Positions 23,025 to 35,300 of a stretch of 64,000 nt of DNA are shown here, piece by piece. The stretch covers positions 48,473,392-48,537,391 of the forward strand of contig CM033732.1 of the NCBI GenBank assembly GCA_019671005.1. Reading direction: 5' to 3'. The position numbers and the translations under genes were made by a program. Source of the stretch: Hibiscus mutabilis. Taxonomy: Eukaryota; Streptophyta; Magnoliopsida; Malvales; Malvaceae. Position 1 is the first letter of the stretch, and every line of letters starts with the position of its first letter. The notes below the pieces were generated by a model, which was given only the letters and a program-made list of their open reading frames with translations, had not been told where the DNA came from and did no database searches.

Positions 23025-23291
23025 TATAAACATGTTATGAGAAAAATAAAAATAAATATTAGGCAGTGGGAAACTGAAAGTTCAAGTTTTTAAACTTTTG
23101 TAAAATCTCTTTACATCCACCAACGTCAAATGAAAAAGCATTAATTACCCATATCAATTAAGAAGAAAAAACTCCTAATTCTCTTTTTTTTTCTTCTTTT
23201 TACCCTCACTTGTATGAAGCTAAAAGCAATATCGGAAACAAGAAAGTTGAGAATTAGAATCCGAATTCAAACTTCAAACCTGTTGGACTAA

Positions 23292-23893
23292 CTATCTAGA
23301 ACCGGAGACAGGGTTATGTTCCGGAGATGTATAAACAGGGAGTCTGCCACTGGCACCTTTTCCCATATCTTTGATTTTGTGGAGGAGGAATGTTCCTGAT
23401 AGAATTGTAACAAAACCACATAACTCTGTTGTAATATCTGTCGCACCTTGTGAATCCCAATCCTTTTTTCAATCAAAAACAAAGAAAAATAAAAAAAACA
23501 TTATTATATACAAAAAAAAATAGTCAGTAGGTTTGTAAATGAACTGAGTTTGAACTGTTTGTTCGTTTATTTTATGTTTGTTTTCCATTTTTCTAAGTTT
23601 GTTCTCATAAATTAACTGAACTCGTTTGTGATGTTCATGAAAAAATAATCGAACATATTATTGAGAATGTTCATTTGATGTTAACAAGTTCATTTGATGT
23701 TAATAAAAAAACATCAACAAAAAAAATAAACAAGAATCAGTCCGTTAAAGTTTAATACATTTATAGTTAGAGTTGGAAATAATGCTCTAAAAAAACTTAC
23801 CTTAAACATGATCATGCTGGCAATAATGGTGAATATTGTGCACATGACATAGTAAACAGGACATACAACAGCAGTGTTAAAGGTGTCCAAAGC
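23292..23893 (-). pseudogene. Spare NIPA exons 7 and 8 (possible alternative terminal exons)
   Basis: Exon 7' is 23,801-23,893 (93 bases, ALDTFNTAVVCPVYYVMCTI and on). Exon 8' is 23,292-23,462 (171 bases, starting DWDSQGATDI and ending SGSR plus stop). Both are open, in the same phase as the parent exons, and keep their splice sites. Exon 7' changes FTTF to CTIF, and exon 8' has a few replacements. No exons 1-6 lie between unit A and unit B. They can therefore be used only if the NIPA transcript reads through and splices to them; otherwise they are a pseudogene fragment. Confidence 0.8.
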
Positions 23894-24170
23894 CTGCAAA
23901 AAACCTTAAACTTTTAGTAGTAACAATACTTGAACCTAGAGCCAATGAACATATGTAAATTAAGAAACTTAAAAATGAATCATTTGCAATGTTGTCCAAG
24001 TAATTAATGTCAGAACTAGTAACACACATTTCCAACGGTAAATGGGGGAATTTACTTTTAAGACAGTGATTAATACCACGACACGGTTATCGTTTTGTTT
24101 AGTTATTTTATTATTTTCCAGACAATCCTAATGTCTCTTTTTGCATCATTCTATTTTCCAACAATCATTA

Positions 24171-26722
24171 CCCTATGGAAATATCTAAGTTTCTTGGATG
24201 AATCATTCATATAAGAAGATGATTTACTTGAATCATATAGGAGGGAGTATATGTAAGTGCACATTTGTATTCAAAGAGTCTTTTGGAGATGCAAACTCAG
24301 TGAAGGAAGATTTGGGGCATAGTATTAGTAAAGGTCACGTTGCAGTTGTAACAGAGAAGATCTCTAGTCATAAAGGCATTGCATTGGCCATTGGGAGAGC
24401 AGATGGAGAAGGGGGACAAGAAAACACGAGAAAGAAAGCATGAGGCTTTAGTTTTGGTCTTTGGCATTGCATGCAAATGTTCAAGTCTTCTTTACCCCAT
24501 CTTTACTGCACCAGAATAATGCCTGCCCTGCCACTTTGTTTAAGTCAAGTCATTAAAATGACAAACATATACCAAATTTACTAGTTGTCTGAGATTGATT
24601 GATTGATTGATTGATGGACACAGGGAATGGAAATTTCGATGATATTACACTTGTTAATACAATTTTCTTTAAAGAATAGCATTTAAATTTCTTCATTGAA
24701 ATGATTAAAGAAATACCAAATTTATTAGCTGTTGAGAACGCAAGAAGTGAAATATTTGATGATATTACATTTGTTACCACAATTTCCTTGAAAAAAAAAG
24801 GCATTTGAATTTCTTCGTTGAAATGATCAAACATGAAAGGGATAAATATTTTTTTTATTAATTAATAGGTCAAGATAATTTGAACCACTTTTTTTTCAAA
24901 TTTCATTGGTTAGAGTCTTAGTTAGGGTGCTAACTGAGCTGAGCAGTTCGCAAACAACTCGAACTCGACTCAGTCAAAATTCAATCAATTTTCTACTCAA
25001 GTTGACTTGACTTGAATTTGAGCTCGACTCTAGATCTTAACGAGTCAAGTCGAGCAATGCACAATTCGACTCAATAAGTTCATGAGCAGCTCGTTATTTT
25101 TTATATAATTTTTTGTGTGGCTACCTTAAAAAAATATGTTCAATAAGTTTAAATGCTAGTTGAAAAATCTAAAAAAGTTCAGTGACTTGCTAAGTAAATT
25201 TACCCATAAAATATTTGGTTACAAATTTCCAAAACATTTTATATTTCCCGACAATTAAAAAGTTCATTTGTATTAAAGAAATTAAATTATATTAATTAGC
25301 ATTTCCTCTCTTTTTTGGGTTGCCCTCTTGATTTTTCAGGGCTTTACCCTGACTAATCCGGACCGACTTACGCAACACACCTGACTTTACTTTGGTGGGT
25401 GAGTCTCCAAACGAGAATTTTCCGCATACACAATGCATCAAACTCAAGACCTACTTAAGCGATATCAAGTTGCTTACCACTTGGACCAATCCAAGTTGTA
25501 AAAAACCACACTTGGGTTTTCTTCCTTTCAACCGGGGAGAAGAAATTCAAAGCAAATGCTACAGTCCACATAATAAAAACACAAATCCATAAATAAACAA
25601 AATTATAGTAAAAGGAGATCAAAACCTTATAATAATAAAAATATATATAAACATGTTGTGAGAAAAAATAAAAATTAATATTAGACAGAAGGAAACTGAA
25701 AGTTCTACTTTTTAAACTTTTGTAGAATCTCTTTACATCCACCAATGTCAAATGAAAAAGCATTTGTCTTAATTATCCATAAACCTCAATTAAGAAGAAA
25801 AAAACTCCTAATTCTCCTTTTGTTTGTTTTTCATTTTACCCTCACTTGTATGAAACTAAAAGCAATATCTAAAACAAGAAAGCTGAGGATTAGAATCCCA
25901 ATTCGGACTTCAAACCTGTTGGACTAACTATCTAGAACTGGAGACAGTGTTATGTTCCGGAGATGTATAAACAGGGAGTCTACCACTGGCACTTTTTCCC
26001 ATATCTTTGGTTTTGTGGAGGAGGAATGTTCCTGATAGAATTGTAACAAATCCACATAATTCTGTTGTAATCTCTGTCGCACCTTGTGAATCCCAATCCT
26101 TTTCTCAATCAAAAACAAAGAAAAAGAAAAAAAAAGACATTATTATATACAAAAACAATAAAATTTTGTGAGTAGGTTTGTAATGAACTGAATTTTAACT
26201 GTTTGTTCATTTATTTCTAGGTTTGTTTGTTTTTATCTACAGTTCTATTTTTCTAAGTTTGTTCACAAAAACTGGACTTGGTTGTGATGTTCATGAAAAA
26301 TAATCGAACATGTTACTGAGAATGTTCGTTTGATGTTAACAGGATCATTTAACTTGGATAAACAAACTTGAACAAGCTCAAGAACAAAGAGGAACCTGTC
26401 CATTAAAGCTCGATACATTAATAGTTAGAGTGGGAAAGAATGTTGTAAGAAAACTTACCTTAAACATGATCATGCTGGCAATAATGGTGAATGTTGTGAA
26501 CATGACATAGTAAACAGGACATACAACAGCAGTGTTAAAGGTGTCCAAAGCCTGCAAAAGAACTTAAGCTTTTAGTAGCAACAAGAAAAATAACAATATT
26601 TGAAAGAACTTCTTGAAGTCTTTTATCCTATAAGTAACTTAAAAATGAATAATTTGCAATGTTGTCCAAATAATTAGTGTCAGAACTAGTAACACACATT
26701 TACAATCGGAAATGGGGGGAGT
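24171..26722. repeat. Tandem duplication unit B
   Basis: Partner of unit A, separated from it by about 116 bases. It contains the true last two exons of the NIPA gene and the DNA downstream of them. Its copy of the hAT-like element starts at 24,923 and lacks its right end. Confidence 0.85.
24923..25492. mobile_element. Right-truncated copy of the hAT-like element
   Basis: It begins TAGGGTGCTAACTGAG after the same gtcttagt flank (24,915-24,922) as the copy in unit A. Similarity follows unit A until the ggaccaatcc phrase at about 25,492, after which the right part and the second target duplication are missing. Confidence 0.7.
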
Positions 26723-29308
26723 TAGACAGCACAAATTTCCATCCTCTCTCCCCCAAGTCTATTGTTTATCAGCAATTCAAGTGATCATATTAGATTAACT
26801 TATGCTACTCCGACTCTTCATACACTTCATTTTTCTTAAATACTCATGTTAAACATAAATCCAAAGATGTGAACAGGGATATGATTTTTCAAAATCTTTT
26901 GTGCATGGAAAAAACTTTAAAAAAAAAAACATGTCAGATAAATACCCACATCCAATACTAACATCTGAGTCTGAGTAATAGAGAATTTATCCCCCAAAAA
27001 AAATTTAAAAAAAAGGCAAAACATATGCATTGATAAGCCTCAACAGTTACCTTGTTCAAGTAATTTATTTGTAGAAGACAGCAAAAGATAACAATTGCTG
27101 TGAATATCCATGTTTCGTAGTATTTAAATTGATTCATGCCTCCAAATGACAGCTTCAGTGCGATTCCTATTGCTTTGACACCCATTACCTATGAGAATTA
27201 AAAAATGGTTTACAAGAAGTGTTGCAAAAGTCATGGTTAAAATCCTTGTTACTTGGATTCTAGTGAGTATCAAATATGGATATATTCATATTTTCCCTAA
27301 ATTTTTCATACATTTAAAGTATCTTTTTACAAACATATTCCCGTACATTGGTCCATAAATGTGCGGGACACGGTAAAAATTAAAAAAAAAAAAAAGCCTT
27401 AAAAGTAATCAACAGACCGTGAGAGATCCCATGAGAGAGCAGATTCCGATATATACTATCAAATGGGTTTGGCCATAGCGTGGAACGTATCGAAAAATAA
27501 TCACTGCTACAACAGCCAAAACAACAAAAAAGTATACAATGAATCCTGTCAACATAAAAATGCATATATTAGATAAATATAGGTATCGGACACGAAACTT
27601 CAAGAAAAATGAAAAGTCGGAGCAACATAAAATCTTAATGTATAAGTAACTAGATTGGAAAGTTCTCAATACCCGGCTCTGTTGCAAGGTGCCATACTTG
27701 TTTGACAGATTCAATATTTCTTTCCCTTGGAGCATGTAAGACAATGGTTGTAGAGCCTACCACACAAAGAGCACATCCAAGCATACCAAAGATATGTAAT
27801 CTCTCCTTCAAAATAAAATGAGCTAGCACTGAACTGCATAATAATGTTGACCTCATAAAATTAGTCAAAATCCAAAGCCAGTATTATCTAAACCTTTATA
27901 TTTATCTAGGTCATATCCCCATATCCATATCTGAATTTGTATCGGACACAAGTTCTTCAAGAAAAAAAATGAGGCAAAGCAACATATAAAATGTGTAAGC
28001 TTCTAAACACATCTCCTTGTATGACCATGAATGAAACTAGGTTGTTAAATAATTCTCATATTTTAACTAACAAAGATGGAACTTGATCCATACCTGAAAA
28101 TAATACTTAAGGCTCCTAATGGTGTTACAAGAATTGCAGGAGCATAGGCATAAGCAGCGAAATTAGCTACCTCCCCAATTATCACTGTAAAAGTAAAGCA
28201 CATTAACATAACTCAAACACTAACATCAGGAGTTTCTTGACCTGAAGTGGAAGGAGAAAAAATGCAAGGTGGTAACTAATAAGGAAAAAATATGCCATGG
28301 TAAAAATGTAGCATAACATAACATATAAATCCTCCCATATCACTTCACTTCAGAACACATCTAAAAGTAAACAGTTTCTTTTCCTTCAATTTGGTTATGG
28401 TCCTGAAAGGACAAGATGTATGTTACTTGGACTTGAAGCTAAGTGTTGGATATAAATATTAGTACACCTTATCTGTGCTTAAATCTTTTAAGTTTTTTCA
28501 AGTGATCATACACACATTTATATTTAGAATTAGTGCTGAACAAGAGTACCGGATATGTTACTTAAAACAAACAGTTCCGATAGTATTGTAGCTAAAACAG
28601 AAAAAATTGCTTGCAAGGATTGATCTACACATCTACCTTTTGCTACTTCAATAAGGGCAGCGACAAAGTACTTCTTTGCCTATACATGTAGTTTCTTGTT
28701 TTTCTTGAAGTACCGAGACTCGTGCTTGACCCATATTCAAAAATTAATATAGAGAAATGACCTTCTCCAAATTTAGATACTACAAAAACCATAGAGAAAT
28801 TAAACATACTCGTTCTAAACACATACCCATTAACAAGTTATCCTAAAGGCTAAGAATCTCCTTAACATGATTGCTTCAAAATTCCAACTAATTCACATCA
28901 ATTATAGTTACCAATTTACAACTTATCATTAAACCTTATAATTAGATTGAAAGAAGAAAGAAATAGAACTAAAAGAAACTAACAGATTTGAAGTGGATTG
29001 TTAAACTTACTGGTAATCATTCCTGCCCACCACCAAGGTTCATACAAATAGGAGTGCCCACCTTGCCCTAATATCAAATTTCATAATCCATAAAAAAAAC
29101 ACTTGATATTAAACTCAAATTCAAATGTTTTAACAAATTCAATCAACAAGAATAAAGAGAATGCAAGAAAGAGACCGGCTCTTGGTCCCGATGCTCCAGC
29201 TTTCTGTAAACCCTGTTTCTTGATAATAAAGCTAGATCCAATGAAAATGCTCGACGAAACAGCCAAAACGAGGCCTCGAATATTGTCTGATGACATTCCT
29301 TTGATCAT
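25928..29308 (-). CDS. Probable magnesium transporter, NIPA family, eight exons
   Basis: Exons on the minus strand are 29,308-29,176, 29,067-29,011, 28,184-28,094, 27,833-27,673, 27,545-27,418, 27,188-27,051, 26,551-26,459 and 26,098-25,928. All have GT-AG borders and matching phases, and sum to 972 bases (323 residues plus stop). The start MIKGMSSDNIRGLVLA is the first ATG; the Met at residue 5 is an alternative. Family marks are SSSIFIGSSFIIKK, then EPWWWAGM, then AILVTPLGALSII, then LHIFGMLGC and VGSTTIVLHAP, then YGQTHLIVYI, then NYLNKALDTFNTAVV and LCGFVTILSGTFLLH. About nine hydrophobic segments are expected. NIPA proteins are membrane carriers linked to Mg2+ transport in the endomembrane or plasma membrane. 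Length is normal, so it is probably functional. Its last two exons lie in unit B of a tandem duplication. Confidence 0.92.
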
Positions 29309-31867
29309 TTTCGTACCCAAAAAGGTTAATTCTTCCTGCGCAGGGCCAAGAATTTAAATCTGGATATACCAAAACCCAAATCAAATCAAAATAACACTAA
29401 ACAATTAAACAAAAAATTCAAGAAATAATCTTCATAAAACTAAAATTCTTTTTTTTAATTTGTATATACCTTTTTGTTTGGGATTTTTCTTGGCACACTG
29501 CGAAAAAAGGAATTAATGGGGGGGGGGAACTATAAATCCATGGCCATAATACCAACCTAGAATTGATGAGAAAATTAAAAATCTTTTCTTTACGAATTCT
29601 TTTGAACAAATATGCACAAGAATTGAAAAGAGAGGAAGAGTTGTAAAATAAGCGAAGTTCGTTACTTAGGTTTCACAATCGTTGGAGAAACAAACTAGTT
29701 TTATATCCTTTCCGAATCCCGCTATAGTCTCTGTTATTTCGTTTTTAGTCCCTCAATTTTCATCATTTTGTTATATATGACCTTTTTTATTTTTGGCTTA
29801 ATAGACCAAATGGCCTCTAATCTATATCCGATTCTCATATTAACCAATTCATAAGAATGCGGAACCGGGATGGGAAAGCCTAAATAGAAAAAAAAAACTT
29901 AAATTAGGATAAATAGATGTCTCACCCTCAATGCGTCAAAATGTAATCGAATCTTCAAACACCGAAGCAATAACGAAATACAATTTTTGAAAAAAAAAAC
30001 TTTAAAGAGTTTATTTTAAAAGAATAAATTTGTATATTGATAATAAGATATCCTCAAATTTGTACATAGAAAAAATGATTATTTATAGGCTAAAAAAACC
30101 CTAAAAATATATAAAGAAAAGGGTACTTGTTATATTAATGCTAAATATGCTTTTGAAGATAAAATAATGTTTTTAGTTGGATACAAAGCAAACATAATTT
30201 TAACTAAGAAAATAAATATTCAAAGTAACAAATATGATCCTAAAATACCTAAAATAAATATAAAAAGTTTTAGGCTGAATTTAATTACAAATAATCAATA
30301 AAATAATTGAAATTCGTAATACTTCAAAAATCTTGTATTGGACATGTATCTAGTTTTCTACATTCGATGTCTTCACTAAAACGGCCATATCTTAAGTTCT
30401 CGACGTTCGATTAAGGTATTTCAAGATATATTGGAAATATAATTGAAAGATGGTCATAAGCTTCTCATCTTCTAAATGTTATTATTTCCACGAAATTATT
30501 TGCAAAGATAAAAGAAAAAAATGCAAGGGAAAATTAACATTGATTAAGACTATCAATTGAAGAACTAAAGATGTCTTGATTGGTGACTCTCTTGGGTTTT
30601 AGAGTCAAGTCTTTGATAAGAGAATCAAACATGGAGAATAAATCTATAGCAGCAGCGGTTCAAAAATTTAAGAATTTTATATAATGTTAAAATGAGACCG
30701 TTAATTTATAATTTGAAAGAAATCTAATACGTCCATAGTTTTGAAGTACAAAAGTGAATATTTTTTTATCAAAACAAAAGTGAAAAATTGGTACAACAAT
30801 ATTATGATTCTTGAATAAAAAAAAGTATGTCCATAACTTGTTTTAGGGCCCTTGTAGGTTTGTTTTCCCTACAATTTCGGCCATGTGCAATTTTATTTTT
30901 CTTATTTTGTGGCCCTCTTTTTTAAGGTCATGTGTAGCCGCTCATATTGCATTTGTTCAGAATTGACACTGAGCTTTGGTTAAAGTTTTGATGTTGACAA
31001 CGGCAAATTTTGACACTCGACCTTTGAGATGGTCAATTAAATTTTAACTACCGTTCTTGGATTAAGTGGTGTTACAATAATATTGTAAAGTCAAATGTCG
31101 AGGTTTGAACTCACACAAGAAGTGAAGCGGATGAGCATCCATGGCCATTAAGCCAATTAATGAATCTCTTAACTACTATTTTTTTCGTGGTTCAATGGAA
31201 GAAATCTTAAGATTTTGAAGGTACTAATTTAACTTAATGTAAATATATATTAATGAAATTTTTGAAAAAGATAAGGGAATATAAAAAATCCAAACATTTT
31301 TAGGGATTAAATAAGAAAACTTCAAAATTTTAGGGGGCTATTAACAAATTTTCAAAATTTTGGGGTTATAGCCCCTATGATCCCTATATTATTAAGTTAT
31401 AAATTTAACACTTATATTCTAATTTTTTAATCATATTTTATCCCTATACATTTCTAATTTCGAAATTTCAATTTTGATCTAAAAATATAAGAAAAATATG
31501 ATAAATTATAATAACTAAAAATGATCAAATTATAAAATAATAATTAAATCTACAACTTACGCATATTATAAAGAACAAATAACACAATTTATCTTAATAG
31601 ATATATTGTTACCAAGTCAGGATTGAATTTAAAACTCAAAAAGTAAAAAATAAATAAATTAGAAACAACCAAATTAGAGTATAAGGACTCGGAATTTTAA
31701 AATTTGAAAACATAAAGACTAAAAATAATCAAATTAAAGTATAAGATCTAAATCTACAATTTAAAAAAGTGCATGGACAAACAAAAGAATTTAACCTTTT
31801 AATTATTTAAAAATTCAATAATTGGATCCCGGTTTAGCCCCATGGCTCCCATCCCATCGCTCCCAGC
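29309..31867. other. Intergenic DNA upstream of NIPA and of the IRR-type gene
   Basis: The first few hundred bases probably hold the NIPA leader and promoter, including a run of G at 29,518-29,528. The rest is AT-rich and without genes. At about 31,055-31,190, ggtttgaactcac resembles a tRNA-type B box and could mark a SINE fragment. About 31,220-31,400 resembles the repeat remnant near 430-700. Confidence 0.5.
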
Positions 31868-31869
31868 CC

Positions 31870-31880
31870 TATATATATAT
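31870..31880 (+). promoter_or_regulatory. Likely TATA element of the IRR-type gene
   Basis: A TATATATATA run is followed by a plausible leader exon. That leader ends in ATAAG before a gtaacg donor at 31,939-31,940. A tttttag-like acceptor at 32,295-32,296 lies 13 bases before the ATG. A 5' UTR intron of about 358 bases (31,939-32,296) is therefore likely. Confidence 0.5.
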
Positions 31881-32309
31881 ACATGTAGTCATTATCCACC
31901 CGATTTCGCCGTCGGATACCAAATTAACAGCGTATAAGGTAACGCGCGTTTCCCTTATATTTTCTTCCCTTTTCCTTGATTTTCTTTGCATCCAAACAAT
32001 AGTACAATGGACACCAAAAGTTATCAAATCACGAAAAGTAGAATCTCAAATGCTTAATTTTTACGGGCTTCCCCCGTGTTTTAGCTTCGCATTTAAGGTT
32101 TTGCTTTACCAATTCGGTAGGTTCTCTTTCTAGGGTTACATTTGAATCGTAAATTGAAATCGATGCATCTTTTAGTTCTTGAGTCTTCTAGGTTTATTGG
32201 AGTACATTCGATCGATATATTTATTTTTCAATATTTGAAATTGATCGAGAATATTTCTCTCTTGGATTTTATCTTTGTTCACTTTTAGAATTTTAGGTTT
32301 TATAATTTG

Positions 32310-35300
32310 ATGGCGGATCGAAGCTCGGCTGCCGCAAAGCCTATATGGATGAAGCAAGCTGAAGAGGCCAAGCTGAAAAGTGAGGCAGAAAAGGCTGCAG
32401 CTGCTAAAGCGGCTTTTGAAGCCACGTTTAAAGATGTTGATAAGAGCCATAACAAGGATGTGGTGGCAGCTTCATCGGATAGTGAGTCTGAGGATGAGAC
32501 CAGTGACTTGGTGGATAAGCCAATTGGACCTGTGGATCCTGCCAAGTGCATGGCAGCAGGTCCAGGAATAGCGGGTGGCACCGCCTGTGCAGCCTCCACA
32601 TTTATGGTGGTAACGAAGGATGCAGATGGGAGGAAAGTACAGAGTGGGGGTGCACAGATTAAGGTGAAAGTTTCGCCAGGTGTTGGTGTCGGGGGATCCG
32701 ATCAGGAAGGCATTGTGAAGGATATGGGAGATGGGACTTACACTGTGACTTATGTGGTGCCCAAGAGAGGGAACTATATGGTGAACATTGAGTGCAATGA
32801 GAAACCCATCATGGGTAGCCCATTCCCGGTGTTCTTCAGTGCAGGTAACATTGTTAAAGCTATCTATATTCATTTTTAATTGTATCTTTTTGTTGCCACT
32901 TGCCGTGTAAATTTTTCTATGTTTGTTAACCTTACTTGATTGTCCCGCGTAATGTAAATTTCTTTATGTTCAAGTATTTGGAGTGGCTGTTGCTTTCCAT
33001 ATGAATTTCAGTCTAATCGTAGTATTATTTTCCTTGTTCCGTGTGAAGAAGGCTCACAAATTGGAATGAGAAAAGTTCCTGATGAGACTCACCTTCATAT
33101 AATTCTGCTCACTCACTGGCATCTAAGTTGCTGTTGAATTTCTGTTCTCACTTATTGTTGATATGTTTCACTTCAGTTTTGGGCATTAGCTTTTGAATAC
33201 GTTCTTAGTGCTCATGGTGCAGATGTTGAATTTGTTGTATTACAGGTGCTTCTACTGGAGCTGTACTAGGGGTGGCTCCTGCATCCACATATCCAAATCT
33301 TGTAAATCAAACAATGCCCAACATGCCAAACTATACAGGATCTGTTTCTGGAGCTTTCCCTGGCTTGTTGGGAATGATCCCAGGCATCGTATCTGGTGCT
33401 TCAGGCGGTGCTATTTTGCCAGGAATGGGGGCATCTCTTGGGGAAGTTTGTCGAGAATACCTCAACGGCTGTTGTGCTAAAACTGATTGCAAATTGAACC
33501 ATCCTCCCCACAATTTGTTGATGACTGCTTTGGCAGCAACAACCAGTATGGGAACTCTCAGTCAGGTTCCTATGGCACCTTCCGCAGCTGCAATGGCTGC
33601 AGCTCAGGCTATTGTTGCTGCTCAGGCCCTTCAAGCTCATGCTGCTCAGGTGGCACAATCTAAGTCAACCAAAGATTCATCTGGTACCTTTTACACTATC
33701 TTGTTATCCACTGCCATTTTTTTAATTTCTTTTCTAAGTCCTATACTCCTATTTATTTCAATTGAGTGCCCAACCTAACAGTTATCTGCTTCTTTTCAGA
33801 TTCTCCTGAAAAAGCTGCAAAGGGTGATTCTTTGAAAAGAACCTTACAAGTTAGCAATCTTAACCCACTTCTCACTGTGGAGCAGTTGAAGCAGCTTTTT
33901 AGCTTCTGTGGTACAGTTGTTGAGTGTACAATCACTGATTCAAAGCATTTTGCTTACATAGAATATTCAAAACCTGAGGAAGCAACGGCTGCTTTGGCAT
34001 TGAACAATATGGATATTGGTGGTCGACCATTAAATGTGGAGATGGCCAAAACTCTTCCTCCTAAACCAGCAATTTCATCAGTGGCTTCTTCATCTCTGCC
34101 TTTGATGATGCAGCAGGCTGTTGCCATGCAACAGATGCAATTCCAACAGGCTTTGCTTATGCAACAGACATTGACTGCTCAGCAGGCAGCTAACCGGGCT
34201 GCAAGCATGAAGTCTGCAACAGAATTAGCCGCAGCAAGAGCTGCAGAAATAAGTAAGAAGCTAAAAGATGATGGGTTTGTTACAGAAGAGAAGGAAGCCA
34301 AGAGTAAATCTAGGTATGTCTCCTCGTTTGGAAAAGTCTACTACCTTGCATGCATGTATTATTTATTAAGTCTTAAATTTAATTCAGGCTTTGCTTCCAT
34401 ATTGTTAAACAATAGAGTTGCTTGCATTCTCCCTTAAGTTTATTTTATCATGAACAGAACAGTGCGACAGTTATCTGTTTGTAATGATTCTCTCACGTTT
34501 CCAAATCTTGGTTTTGTCTTAAGATGGTGTTTTACATATTAGGAATGAAAGGAGATCAAAGTCTTCCCTTGTTTGCTTGTAAGCTAGACTTTAAACTTTA
34601 ATAATAAATTTGAGTTATTCTGATTCATAACTCCTGCTTATAGGTCACCATCCACTTCCCGTGCAAGGTCAAGATCCAAATCAAAATCACCCCTTAGTTA
34701 CCGGAGAAGATCAAGATCCAAGTCAAGATCACCAATTGTTTATAGGCGAAGGTCAAGGTCCAAATCAAGGTCACCAATCAGTTATAGGCGAAGAAGGAGG
34801 TCTCGCTCTTATTCACCTCTGCCTCGTTTCCGACGTGACCGTAGGTCCCGGTCACCTATGTGGTCTCATCATCGTTCAAGATACGAAAGTGAACAACGTT
34901 CTTATAGAGATAGGGATGACAATAATAGACGTAGCAGACGAGATGCAGAGAGGTCACGTGATAGTCATTCATCTATTTCGAGGAGAAATAGGAGTACTAG
35001 TCCTCGAACTAGAAAATCACCTCCTGTAGATTCAGACTCCCCAAAACAGAGCAGAGAAAGTTCACCTAGGCTTAGGAAAATAACCAGTCCTGGTTTCACA
35101 TCACCAGAGTATCAGAGAAGAAATAGGTCATCCCCAAAGCATGATGATGAAAGAAAATTGAAATATAGAAAGCGCTCTAGGTCAAACTCTGCTGATTCGG
35201 ATAGCAAAAAGAATGAAATCCCAGTTGAAAAAACAAAACACAGCAGTAGAAGGCAATCCAGATCATTATCTTCGGAAGGTAGACATAAAAGAAGAAGCAG

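Larger units (their letters stand above)
21024..24054. repeat. Tandem duplication unit A (NIPA tail and downstream DNA)
   Basis: This segment and unit B (24,171-26,722) match in order over their lengths. Shared landmarks are ttaccctatggaaatatct at the left, agatctctagtcat-like and gcatgcaaatgt phrases, an hAT-like element, caatgcatcaa, the cttcctttcaac region, NIPA exons 8 and 7, and the phrase gtcagaactagtaacacaca at the right. Unit A is longer by about 600 bases (22,260-22,870), which in B is deleted. A 162-codon open frame at 20,883-21,371 lies at its left end but has no recognisable domain. Confidence 0.85.

Noticed and set aside
29309..29320. Upstream start of NIPA exon 1 at a TTG
   Set aside because: The codon is TTG; the first ATG in frame is at 29,306-29,308 and the family N-terminus is short.
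32307..32309. IRR-type gene starting one codon earlier
   Set aside because: The codon is TTG; the ATG follows directly at 32,310.
34661..35029. 122-codon plus-strand frame in the RS region
   Set aside because: It is a different-frame shadow of the Arg/Ser repeats in exon 4 of the IRR-type gene.
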